A DNA stretch of 47,268 bases from JAVBPA01 sp031549925 (GTDB lineage: Bacteria; Bacillota; Clostridia; Oscillospirales; CAG-272), in the NCBI GenBank assembly GCA_031549925.1, contig JAVBPA010000096.1, positions 1 through 47,268 of the forward strand, read 5' to 3'. A program made the position numbers and the translations under genes. Below, in pieces: positions 33,210 to 41,731 of this stretch (position 1 is the first letter of the stretch; the number at the start of each line of letters is the position of its first letter). Below the pieces are notes generated by a model. The model saw only the letters and a list, made by a program, of their open reading frames with translations. It was not told where the DNA came from and searched no databases.

Positions 33210-34451
33210 ATGTCAAAAATAAAAATCGGCGTTTTCGGCGCTCATCGCGGAATGACAATGATACATCAATTAATCGGTAATTCCGATGCTTCTCTTGTGG
33301 CTGTTTGTGATAAATATCGTCCTTCGCTTGACGAATGTGCAAAGCTTGCAAATGATGTAGGTATTAAAATAGCTTTGTTTGATAATTTTGAAGATTTTTT
33401 TAATTGTGATATGGATGCTGTAGTTTTGGCAAATTATGCTCATGAACATGCGAAATTCGGTATACGTTTGCTTGAAAGCGGACGCCATATTATGAGTGAA
33501 GTTCTTACTTGTGCTAATTTATCTGAAGCTGTTAAACTGGCAGAGGCAGTTGAAAAATCAGGAAAAATATATACATACGCTGAAAATTATTGTTATTTTA
33601 ATACAACATATGAAATGCGAAGACGTTATCAAATGGGTGATATAGGCGAACTTATGCATGCTGAGGGTGAATATATTCACGATTGTTCTTCCATTTGGCC
33701 GCAAATTACTTACGGTGAAAAAAATCACTGGCGCAATATACATAATTCAACATTTTACTGTACTCATTCGCTGGGTCCGATATTGTTTTCGACTGGTCTG
33801 CGTCCGGTTAAAGTTATCGGTATTGAAACAAGAAATATGCCTTATCTGAGGAATCTGGGTTCGTTTGCCCCCACGGCTGCTATGGAAATAATTCAGCTTG
33901 AAAATCACGCAATGGTTAAAAGTATTCACGGCGGATTAAAAAGAGAACCCGGCTCTATAAATTACCAATTATACGGTTCGAAGGGATCAATGGAAACCGA
34001 CCGCTGGGAGGGCGGAAAATTGCATGTTTATATGGAAGGGGATCGTAATTGCGTAGGTGATCACACATCGTATAATCCTCCTTTCACTATAGAAAAAGCC
34101 GCCGGATCAGGTCATGGAGGAGGAGATTTCTTCACTACTTATTTCTTCATCCAAAACATATTAGGAGATGAGGAAGCAAAGAAAAATTGTATTGATGTGT
34201 ACACTGCGATAGATATGTGTATACCGGGTATTCTTGCACACCGTTCCATTGTAAACGGAAATACCCCGCAGGATATTCCTAATTTAAGAATACAAGAAGA
34301 ACGCGATAAATACCGCAACGATACTTTTTGTACTTTCCCGGAATCGGCGGGAGATATGCTGGCTCCGATAAACATTCAAGAAGAAATCGAAATACCTGAC
34401 AGCGTTTATGAAATGGTTCGCGAAAAATGGCTGAAAGGTGAACCGGGTTAA
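33210..34451 (+). CDS. Gfo/Idh/MocA-family oxidoreductase
   Basis: This 413-aa NAD(P)-binding protein has N-terminal Rossmann segments IGVFGAHRGMTMIHQLI and VAVCDKYRPS, and a C-terminal dimer/substrate domain. The family's catalytic Lys in the EKP motif is not present: the position reads SEVLTC (97-99 EVL). This suggests altered chemistry or a binding role. ATG at 33210 with AAAGGTGG upstream is chosen over a longer frame. Family members oxidise sugars, including at C3, so a link to the DUF1080 protein elsewhere in the window is conceivable. It is a single-gene unit ended by a terminator. Confidence 0.88.
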   Translation: MSKIKIGVFGAHRGMTMIHQLIGNSDASLVAVCDKYRPSLDECAKLANDVGIKIALFDNFEDFFNCDMDAVVLANYAHEHAKFGIRLLESGRHIMSEVLTCANLSEAVKLAEAVEKSGKIYTYAENYCYFNTTYEMRRRYQMGDIGELMHAEGEYIHDCSSIWPQITYGEKNHWRNIHNSTFYCTHSLGPILFSTGLRPVKVIGIETRNMPYLRNLGSFAPTAAMEIIQLENHAMVKSIHGGLKREPGSINYQLYGSKGSMETDRWEGGKLHVYMEGDRNCVGDHTSYNPPFTIEKAAGSGHGGGDFFTTYFFIQNILGDEEAKKNCIDVYTAIDMCIPGILAHRSIVNGNTPQDIPNLRIQEERDKYRNDTFCTFPESAGDMLAPINIQEEIEIPDSVYEMVREKWLKGEPG

Positions 34452-34460
34452 GTTTTAAAT

Positions 34461-34493
34461 AAAAAAAAGAGGATTTAATTATTCTCTTTTTTT
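34461..34493. terminator. Bidirectional terminator
   Basis: AAAAAAAGAG and CTCTTTTTTT enclose a 12-nt loop, giving U-tails both ways between convergent genes. Confidence 0.8.
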
Positions 34494-35640
34494 ATAAGGG
34501 ATTATATAGTTTTTTGTTTAAAAAATCAAGAACACGCTGTTTGATATCTTCTTCATAAATAACGGCGGGCTGCCATCTTTCGGAAAAACAATAACAAGGT
34601 ATAATATTATCTTCTGCGGAAATAACTTCGTTTTCCCAAAAATATATCGTATGCTGATATATAATTGTTCTGTTCTCCCCTCTTCCCGCGCCGAATATAA
34701 AATTACCAAGCGAATATACTATTTTTTTACCTTTGTATTCTTCGATAGGCTGTAAAACATGCGGATGAGCACCGATTATTAAATCGCACCCTAAATCAAT
34801 CATTTCATGAGCCATATTTACGATATAATTCGGAGGCGTGTAAACTCTTTCCGTCCCGCCGTGAAAATATACTACTATATAATCGGAATTTTTTTTCGCT
34901 TCGTCGATCATTGATTCCAAATTATCTACATTACCTTTGCCTTTAACATTAACCATTAATAACGAAACACAAAATCCGTCTTTTTCTACATAAGCAATTT
35001 TATTGTCGCTCCCCCAAATAAGACCTGCTTTTTCTACCGCCGCTATAGTATCATAATAACCCTGTTCACCATAGTCATATGTATGGTTATTAGCAAGAGA
35101 AACTACTTCAACACTTCCCGCTTTAAATATATCGGCGTTTTTTGAAGGACTTTTATACCAATAAGCAGGATTGTAATTTTTATATGTTTCATTTAATTTG
35201 TTGTCAGTAAATACATTTTCACAATTCGCTATAGTAAAATCGTCGTTATTTAATATATCATAAACTCCGGCAAAAAAATATTCCGGTTCGACTTCGTCCG
35301 CAACATAATTGAATGTATTCCACCAATATTCACCTCTGTATGAAGCGAGCATACAGTCACCGATAAAAGAAAGATTTATATATCCGATATTTGCCATGTT
35401 TTCCACTCTGAGAGGAACATCTTTATCGGCGGTCGTTATTTTATTATCGGGAGGATTGTATAATTTTATATTTAAATCATCATTAAAATCAAATTTTAAA
35501 AATTTTTTGTACGCAATATTATCAAGAAATTTTATTTCACTTTTTTGGGGATTAAAAATATCAATTTTACCGGAACAGGATGATATTGAAATAGATAAAA
35601 TAACTATAATGCAAAATCTAATAATTTTATTTACAACAAT
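34492..35640 (-). CDS. CapA-like lipoprotein (metallophosphatase fold), non-canonical start
   Basis: The catalytic-like domain matches CapA/PgsA proteins: INLSFIGDCMLA, VEVVSLANNHTYDYGEQGY, YFHGGTERVY and LIIGAHPHVLQPIE. From the first usual start (GTG 35406) it would lack a signal. In the same frame, however, an open stretch runs 78 codons further up to 35640 and encodes a lipoprotein signal (IIRFCIIVILSISISSC, Cys22). AAAGGAG lies just before it. No ATG, GTG or TTG is in frame there; the first codon after the in-frame TGA is ATT, then GTT and GTA. Start on ATT, or a sequencing or mutational change of the start codon, is inferred. The full protein would be about 382 aa. Confidence 0.85.
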   Translation of the reverse strand: MVVNKIIRFCIIVILSISISSCSGKIDIFNPQKSEIKFLDNIAYKKFLKFDFNDDLNIKLYNPPDNKITTADKDVPLRVENMANIGYINLSFIGDCMLASYRGEYWWNTFNYVADEVEPEYFFAGVYDILNNDDFTIANCENVFTDNKLNETYKNYNPAYWYKSPSKNADIFKAGSVEVVSLANNHTYDYGEQGYYDTIAAVEKAGLIWGSDNKIAYVEKDGFCVSLLMVNVKGKGNVDNLESMIDEAKKNSDYIVVYFHGGTERVYTPPNYIVNMAHEMIDLGCDLIIGAHPHVLQPIEEYKGKKIVYSLGNFIFGAGRGENRTIIYQHTIYFWENEVISAEDNIIPCYCFSERWQPAVIYEEDIKQRVLDFLNKKLYNPL

Positions 35641-35817
35641 TCACTCCTTTATATTGCAACAGCAAAACAATTTTAAGTAAAAAATGTGAAAATAATGATG
35701 TGTTATATAAGCTTTTATTTTTATGAAAAAAATATTTGGAAATTAAATTATTATAATAAATAAAATTAATACAATTTGCGGATATAGTAATATTTGCAAT
35801 AAATTGTTTTTGTTTAA

Positions 35818-36912
35818 TTATACATTGAATTTAAAGAGTGTAACATCCCCGTCTTTCATAACATATTCTTTTCCTTCGCTGCGAATCATACCGCGTTCGC
35901 GGGCTGTTGCCATTGAACCGCATTCTACAAGATCAGAAAACGCTATAATATCAGCACGGATAAAACCTCTTTCAAAATCCGAATGGATCTTCCCTGCCGC
36001 TTGCGGTGCGCGTGTTCCTTTTTTTATCGTCCAGGCACGCACTTCTTTAGGACCCGCAGTCAAAAAGCTGATAAGTCCAAGCAAAGAATAACTTGTTGAA
36101 ACCAATCTGTCTAGTCCGCTTTCCTCAATACCGAGTTCTGATAAAAACTCTTTCTTTTCATCATCACCGAGTTCTGATATTTCCGCTTCAAGAGATGCAC
36201 AAATCGGCATTATTGCGGCGCCTTCATTTTCCGCATGTGTTTTTAAGATATTATAATATTTGTTATTTGTAATATCGGAGCCTACATCATTTTCGCTGAT
36301 ATTGGCAGCATATATAACCGGCATACGGCTGATGAGCGGTATCGTATTCATAATCAATTCTTCATCCGGTGTAAATTCTAAAGCCCGGGCGGATATACCG
36401 TTATCGAGAGCTTTTGCGAGCTTTTCTAAAAGATTTATTTCGCTTTCAAGAGATTTATCTCCTTTCAGCATTTTTTTGGCTTTATCAAGTCTTCTTTCAA
36501 CAATTTCCATATCAGAATATATGAGTTCCATGTTTATAATATCGACATCACGCGCAGGATCGACATTTTCTTCTACAGAAATTACATTACTGTCCTCAAA
36601 ACATCTGACAACATGTATTATCGCATCAACTTCACGTATATGCTGTAAAAATTTATTACCCAGTCCCTCCCCTTTAGAAGCGCCTTTGACAAGACCGGCA
36701 ATATCCATAAATTCTATAACAGCCGGAGTGTATTTTTCCGGACTATACATATCAGATAAAAAATCAAGACGCTTATCCGGTACGCATACTATACCTACAT
36801 TAGGTTCAATAGTACAAAAAGGATAATTCGCGGCTTCCGCTCCGGCGTTTGTAATCGCATTGAATAATGTGCTTTTACCTACATTCGGCAATCCAACAAT
36901 GCCTAATTTCAT
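35818..36912 (-). CDS. ychF: Redox-regulated ATPase YchF
   Basis: This 364-aa OBG-family protein has P-loop GLPNVGKSTLFNAIT, switch/G3 DIAGLVKGASKGEGLGNKFL, a coiled-coil domain (about 125-165) and a C-terminal TGS domain beginning near 280 (LISFLTAGPKEVRAWTI). YchF prefers ATP and associates with ribosomes. It is a single-gene unit with its own promoter. Confidence 0.98.
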   Translation of the reverse strand: MKLGIVGLPNVGKSTLFNAITNAGAEAANYPFCTIEPNVGIVCVPDKRLDFLSDMYSPEKYTPAVIEFMDIAGLVKGASKGEGLGNKFLQHIREVDAIIHVVRCFEDSNVISVEENVDPARDVDIINMELIYSDMEIVERRLDKAKKMLKGDKSLESEINLLEKLAKALDNGISARALEFTPDEELIMNTIPLISRMPVIYAANISENDVGSDITNNKYYNILKTHAENEGAAIMPICASLEAEISELGDDEKKEFLSELGIEESGLDRLVSTSYSLLGLISFLTAGPKEVRAWTIKKGTRAPQAAGKIHSDFERGFIRADIIAFSDLVECGSMATARERGMIRSEGKEYVMKDGDVTLFKFNV

Positions 36913-36966
36913 TCTATATCTCCGTTTGCAATGATTAATATTTTATATAATATATTTTATTAAGTA

Positions 36967-36995
36967 ATTATATTATAAATATGTTTTTTCTGCAA
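36967..36995 (-). promoter_or_regulatory. Promoter for ychF
   Basis: TTGCAG (36995-36990) and TATAAT (36972-36967) are 17 bases apart on the minus strand. Confidence 0.78.
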
Positions 36996-37146
36996 CGAGG
37001 ATTTTATATATTTTTATAATTTAATAATATATATAATAAACATTAACAAATTATTCAAGTATAAATTTGCAAGATAATATACAATGAACATAGTCCAATA
37101 AATAACAATGTTAATATATTTATTTTAAATATATAGGGAGGTCAAA

Positions 37147-37839
37147 ATGATGGGAACAAAAATACTCGCAGTTGATGATGATATTAATATATGTGACATG
37201 CTGCGTTTGTATCTTGAAAATGAGGGTTATGAAGTAAAAACAGCTACCGACGGCGCTGAAGGCGTTGGTTATTTTAAGATTTATGAACCTGATTTAGTAT
37301 TGCTCGATATAATGCTTCCTAAAAAAGACGGATGGCAGGTTTGCCGTGAGATAAGAGAAATATCATCGAAACCGATTATAATGATTACCGCAAAGGGCGA
37401 TGTTTTTGATAAAGTTTTAGGACTCGAATTGGGTGCGGACGATTTTTTGGTAAAACCTTTTGAAATGAAAGAATTATCAGCACGTATAAAAGCTGTTCTC
37501 CGCCGTTATAACGCTCATGACGTTGAAAACGATGAAGAAGTAATTAAATTTGATAATATTGAAATCAGCCACCAAAAATACGAACTTAAATTAAACGGAA
37601 AATCAATCGATGTTCCTCCAAAGGAACTTGAATTATTATATTTCTTAGCGTCTAATTACAACCGCGTTTTTACACGCGACCAATTGCTTGATAAAGTTTG
37701 GGGTTTTGACTATTTGGGTGATTCCAGAACCGTTGACGTTCATGTAAAGCGTCTTCGTGAAAAACTTGAAGGTGTATCTGACAAATGGATATTAAAAACC
37801 GTTTGGGGTGTCGGATATAAATTTGAAATTCTCCAATAA
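37147..37839 (+). CDS. OmpR/PhoB-family response regulator
   Basis: This 230-aa protein has a receiver domain (about 5-118) with acidic pocket VDDD (Asp10-12), phosphoacceptor Asp54 in LLDIMLP, and KPF. A winged-helix DNA-binding domain (about 130-228) ends VDVHVKRLREKLE...GVGYKFE. AGGGAGG precedes the ATG. The histidine kinase follows 75 bases later, with a hairpin between that may cut kinase expression. Signal and targets are not readable. Confidence 0.96.
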   Translation: MMGTKILAVDDDINICDMLRLYLENEGYEVKTATDGAEGVGYFKIYEPDLVLLDIMLPKKDGWQVCREIREISSKPIIMITAKGDVFDKVLGLELGADDFLVKPFEMKELSARIKAVLRRYNAHDVENDEEVIKFDNIEISHQKYELKLNGKSIDVPPKELELLYFLASNYNRVFTRDQLLDKVWGFDYLGDSRTVDVHVKRLREKLEGVSDKWILKTVWGVGYKFEILQ

Positions 37840-37854
37840 ATTTTAATATAATTT

Positions 37855-37900
37855 CAGGAGGCGCGGGCAATGAAAGCCTTCGCCTCCTGTTTTTACAGGA
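37855..37900 (+). terminator. Terminator/alternative hairpin between response regulator and kinase genes
   Basis: CAGGAGGCG (37855-37863) pairs with CGCCTCCTG (37881-37889), then five T: a complete intrinsic terminator. A second hairpin, TCCTGT-TTTT-ACAGGA (37885-37900), reuses part of its 3' arm and includes the AGGA that could serve the kinase. The two folds exclude each other. Confidence 0.78.
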
Positions 37901-37914
37901 TGTGATTATACTTA

Positions 37915-39357
37915 ATGTACAAAAGTGTATTTGCTAAATATATTACAGCTTTTATGCTTATTATAATAATAAGCTTTACAATACTTGCGGCTATTATTGC
38001 TTCGCAAATATCAACATCCACAACAAGATCAACCCAGGATACAATTAATAAAACCGCCGAAAACATAAAAAGATATATCGAACAGAGTTATGATAATACA
38101 GAAGCCGGTAATTTCCCAGGAAATGTTAAAAACGACAACTCTGATATTTTGAGAGATTTATCGACTTTAGCCCAATTTACAACTGAATCGGTTATTATTA
38201 TGACAGACCGTTACGGAAATATTATTCTTTCAAGCGAAACAAAAGCAAACAACAACATTCAGGGTGTAATAGAAAAAGATATTTTTAACGAACTTATTAT
38301 GTTGAATTTTATCCAGACATCAGGAACTCTGGGTGATTTGTTTGAAACAAAATATATCACAAGCGCATACACAATATATATTCATGATGAATTGGCAGGA
38401 AGTGTTTTTGTCTGCGCATCAGCGGAATATCTCGATAAACTCGTTGAAGTTATGATAAAAACAATTATTATGGCAACATTATGGGTTTTACTTGCAGCTC
38501 TGATAGCCGTTTATTTTATAACTGAGAAAATCATCGGACCGCTGAAAGATATGGGAAAAGCCGCAAAATCGTTTGCCGCCGGAAAATTTGATGTAAGAGT
38601 ACCGGTTATCGGGCAGGATGAAGTTGCTGAACTTGCTGTTGCTTTTAATAATATGGCGGGTTCTCTCGCCAATTTTGAAGATATGAGACGAACATTTTTA
38701 GCGAATGTATCACATGACCTAAGAACTCCAATGGCTACGATAGGCGGTTTTGTTGATAATATTTTAGCCGGAGCGATTCCTCCTGAAAAACACGATTACT
38801 ATTTGCAAATTATAGCGAATGAAGTCAGGCGTTTATCGAGGCTTGTAAGTTCTCTGCTTGATATAACAAGAATACAGGCAGGTGATAGAAAATTTGTTAT
38901 GGCTCCGTTTGATATATGTGAAATGGCACGCAATATATTGATTTCGTTCGAACAAAAAATCGAAGCAAAAAAACTTGATGTAGAATTTATTTGTGATGAA
39001 GATAACATGACTGTCATAGCAGATCAGGATGCTATATATCAAATTTTATATAATATATGCGATAATGCCGTTAAATTTTCGGTTGAGGGTGGAAAATACA
39101 GCATAAATATTCATTTAAAAGAAAAGAAAGTTTATGTTTCTGTTTATAATGAAGGCAATGGTATATCAAAGGAAGATTTACCCTATGTATTTGAACGTTT
39201 TTATAAAGGTGATAAGAGCCGGGGTCTCGACAAAACAGGAACAGGATTAGGACTTTTTATCGCCAAAACAATTATTGACGCACACGGCGAAAATATATGG
39301 GTTAAAAGCGAAGAAAATAAATATTGCGAATTTATGTTTACTTTAAAACAAAAATAA
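37915..39357 (+). CDS. Two-component sensor histidine kinase
   Basis: This 480-aa inner-membrane kinase has a helix at about 10-30, an extracytoplasmic sensor of about 150 aa, a second helix (about 180-203), a HAMP linker, the phosphoacceptor His267 in VSHDLRTP, and HATPase motifs DNAVKFS and GTGLGLFIAK. It pairs with the adjacent response regulator. Its ribosome site is the AGGA just downstream of the intergenic terminator. Confidence 0.96.
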   Translation: MYKSVFAKYITAFMLIIIISFTILAAIIASQISTSTTRSTQDTINKTAENIKRYIEQSYDNTEAGNFPGNVKNDNSDILRDLSTLAQFTTESVIIMTDRYGNIILSSETKANNNIQGVIEKDIFNELIMLNFIQTSGTLGDLFETKYITSAYTIYIHDELAGSVFVCASAEYLDKLVEVMIKTIIMATLWVLLAALIAVYFITEKIIGPLKDMGKAAKSFAAGKFDVRVPVIGQDEVAELAVAFNNMAGSLANFEDMRRTFLANVSHDLRTPMATIGGFVDNILAGAIPPEKHDYYLQIIANEVRRLSRLVSSLLDITRIQAGDRKFVMAPFDICEMARNILISFEQKIEAKKLDVEFICDEDNMTVIADQDAIYQILYNICDNAVKFSVEGGKYSINIHLKEKKVYVSVYNEGNGISKEDLPYVFERFYKGDKSRGLDKTGTGLGLFIAKTIIDAHGENIWVKSEENKYCEFMFTLKQK

Positions 39358-39370
39358 TAAACTTTAATAT

Positions 39371-39403
39371 AAAAACCGCTGATTATGAACTCAGCGGTTT
39401 TTT
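39371..39403. terminator. Bidirectional terminator after the histidine kinase gene
   Basis: AAAAACCGCTGA (39371-39382) pairs over 12 bp with TCAGCGGTTTTT (39391-39402). U-tails occur both ways, ending the kinase operon and the convergent lipoprotein gene. Confidence 0.9.
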
Positions 39404-39426
39404 ATACTATACATATTTTTTATAAC

Positions 39427-40932
39427 TTATTCTGCGTTTTCGAATTTTTCTATTGTTTTTTCTATGTCTCTCATAGCTTTTGTTTCAAGTTTTGCATATT
39501 GAGAAGCAAAATTATTTTTCTTTGCTGCCGGTATTGTGCTTTTCAACATTGCACCTAATGTACCCCAGTCAAATATTGAACCTAAATCGTATATAATACC
39601 ATTAAATATGATATCAAGCATTTCCGCGCTTTCTTTATCATAAATATATTTTGTTTGACAGGAAATTTCGTAATATGCGGGAAGAGTTGTCGTCATGGAT
39701 TCCGCTGAAAGAGCTTCCAGCATAAATCCTGCGAATGATTCATCGTTATTTGTTACCGGAATTGTCAAAACCATAGAATGATAACTGTCGGGAATTGTAT
39801 AATATTTATCTTGATTTTCATCATACTTAGGATTGGGTATAACTCCGTATTCAAAATCAACATCTGTATTTGCGGATATTGATTTTAACATGTGAGGAAA
39901 AGCTGTAATAAATAAAATACGCCCGGCATAAAACATGTTGCTTGAAGTATACCAAAAATCATATTTCACTTTTCCCGAGTAATCATTACAGAAAAATGCA
40001 ATATCCTGATTACATGTAAGATTCATTAATTTCTCTATAATTGATACATTTTTTTCAGAATTCATTACCAATGTAGGATTGTCATTTTCGTCTCTTCCAG
40101 CTATACGACCGCCCATTCCAGTATAAAAGGTATAAAACGAAAGATATGAATCCATTCCGAGACCATATTGATCTTCATCTGTCATTTTACCGCCGCCGTC
40201 TAAATCGCTTGATACAGTAACGAGCATGTTAAGCATTGTGTCAGAAGTCCATTTATTATCTCTGACTAATTGAAATAAATTACCTAAATTATAACTATCT
40301 GCTAATTTTTTATTGAAAATCAATATATAAGTTCTTTGTTTGTCAAGAAGCAAATAATCACTTGTAGTATAATAAAGTTTTCCCGCAAATGATAACTCGG
40401 AGTTGACATCTGCATTCCACCAGGGTTTTGTAAAATCAATATAATCGATTTTATTAAAATCCAGCATGTGATTGGAAGCTGCTATTGTCGAAGCCCCCGT
40501 TAAATCATTGAGTGCGGCAACATCGTAACGGTCTTCGACAGAAGATACCAGTTTTTTTAATTGACTTATTGTTTCTTTAACAAGCTCCTGTTTTATTACT
40601 ACATCATATCTGTCTTCAATTGTTGCATTACGGTTAAATACAGCGTCGTTAACAACATCTCCATCGGCTATTTCCACCCAAAATTCGAAATTTGTAAACT
40701 GCGGATACGCCGGGTCTTCACGTCCCATAATTAAAAATTCTTTTCCGTCAAATTTTGTATCTGGCAAATTAGGTTTAATTATTTCAGTGGTTTCTTCAAC
40801 TGCTGTTGTCGTATCGGAATTTGTATCGGATGGTTCTTTTGAGTCGTTATTTGCACAAGCAGCTATATTTGCAATTGTAAGAAAACACAAAACTATTCCT
40901 ATCACTCTATAAATCAATTTTATTTTTTCCAT
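39427..40932 (-). CDS. Orphan extracellular solute-binding lipoprotein (paralogue 2)
   Basis: This 501-aa lipoprotein has lipobox Cys26 (IAAC), an Asp/Ser/Thr-rich linker and a sugar-type binding fold. An EF-hand-like loop (DLDGGGKMTDEDQYGLG) and VIPNPKYDENQDKYYTIPDS match paralogue 1. No transporter genes are near. It lies 56 bases after the YjbQ gene, in the same direction, and may be co-transcribed. The ribosome site is weak. Confidence 0.9.
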   Translation of the reverse strand: MEKIKLIYRVIGIVLCFLTIANIAACANNDSKEPSDTNSDTTTAVEETTEIIKPNLPDTKFDGKEFLIMGREDPAYPQFTNFEFWVEIADGDVVNDAVFNRNATIEDRYDVVIKQELVKETISQLKKLVSSVEDRYDVAALNDLTGASTIAASNHMLDFNKIDYIDFTKPWWNADVNSELSFAGKLYYTTSDYLLLDKQRTYILIFNKKLADSYNLGNLFQLVRDNKWTSDTMLNMLVTVSSDLDGGGKMTDEDQYGLGMDSYLSFYTFYTGMGGRIAGRDENDNPTLVMNSEKNVSIIEKLMNLTCNQDIAFFCNDYSGKVKYDFWYTSSNMFYAGRILFITAFPHMLKSISANTDVDFEYGVIPNPKYDENQDKYYTIPDSYHSMVLTIPVTNNDESFAGFMLEALSAESMTTTLPAYYEISCQTKYIYDKESAEMLDIIFNGIIYDLGSIFDWGTLGAMLKSTIPAAKKNNFASQYAKLETKAMRDIEKTIEKFENAE

Positions 40933-40988
40933 AATAACAACTTTCTATATAATATTAAAACGGTTTTATATATTGTATTAATTAATTT

Positions 40989-41489
40989 TTATTCGCCGAT
41001 TATCTGAACTTCGCATACGCGCTTGCGTTCACGAACCTGATCCCAGTCTATAAAATAAATAAACCCGAAATCACCCAGTGAAAGTGCTCCTTCGTTTAAA
41101 ACAATAGTTTCGCTTCTTCCAAAGAAGCATGATCTTAAATGTGCATCCGTATTTAAACTTCCTTTAGGTTCTTCATCCGGCCATGTAAGAGCAAATTCTA
41201 TATGTTTCGGACCCGGATGATGATATTGTCCTTCTGTGCGGCAGGTAGGGATTAGTCTTTCCATAATTTCCACTAAATCCATTTGTAAATATTCGCGTCC
41301 GAAATAATTTAAATCATGAGAACATTCCTGAGTCATAACAGAGCATGTTGTATGATGTGAATATACAACGCATATTCCGTTTTTTATATTGGATTCGGCT
41401 ATAATTTTTTTAACTTCTTCCGTTACATTATGAAAACAAGGCATATGGTCTTTCGATTGCAATTCTATTGTTCCGCGGTAAACTGCCAT
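40989..41489 (-). CDS. YjbQ family protein (UPF0047, secondary thiamine-phosphate synthase enzyme)
   Basis: This 166-aa protein has the family signatures YSHHTTCSVMTQE and a C-terminal GRSETIVLNEGALSLGDFG. The His residues form a metal site. Members show weak thiamine-phosphate synthase activity, but their true role is unclear. AAGGAG precedes the ATG. It has its own promoter and is divergent from the GH3 gene. Confidence 0.93.
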   Translation of the reverse strand: MAVYRGTIELQSKDHMPCFHNVTEEVKKIIAESNIKNGICVVYSHHTTCSVMTQECSHDLNYFGREYLQMDLVEIMERLIPTCRTEGQYHHPGPKHIEFALTWPDEEPKGSLNTDAHLRSCFFGRSETIVLNEGALSLGDFGFIYFIDWDQVRERKRVCEVQIIGE

Positions 41490-41561
41490 TTTAATATCTC
41501 CTTAATATTTTAATCCGAAGTTTAAATTCAAATTTATTTTTGGTTATACTTCTTCATTTTT

Positions 41562-41589
41562 ATTATACCATATCATTTAAATTATGCAA
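41562..41589 (-). promoter_or_regulatory. Promoter for the YjbQ gene
   Basis: TTGCAT (41589-41584) and TATAAT (41567-41562) are 16 bases apart with an extended TGG before the -10. Confidence 0.75.
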
Positions 41590-41669
41590 TATAAAATGTT
41601 AATTAATTATAATTTTGTTGCATTGTAATAACTAATAATTATATATACTAATAATTTTATAATAATCTA

Positions 41670-41698
41670 TTGAAAGTTTTATAGATAATATTTATAAT
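41670..41698 (+). promoter_or_regulatory. Promoter for the GH3 gene
   Basis: TTGAAA (41670-41675) and TATAAT (41693-41698) are 17 bases apart. Confidence 0.78.
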
Positions 41699-41731
41699 AT
41701 ATATAAATTATGGAATGATCGGAAATTATAC

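Noticed and set aside
36260..36826. 188-codon plus-strand frame
   Set aside because: Antisense shadow of ychF.
37043..37115. ATTAACA/TGTTAAT inverted pair upstream of the response regulator as an operator
   Set aside because: Only 7 bp, far apart, and in very AT-rich DNA; chance occurrence is likely.
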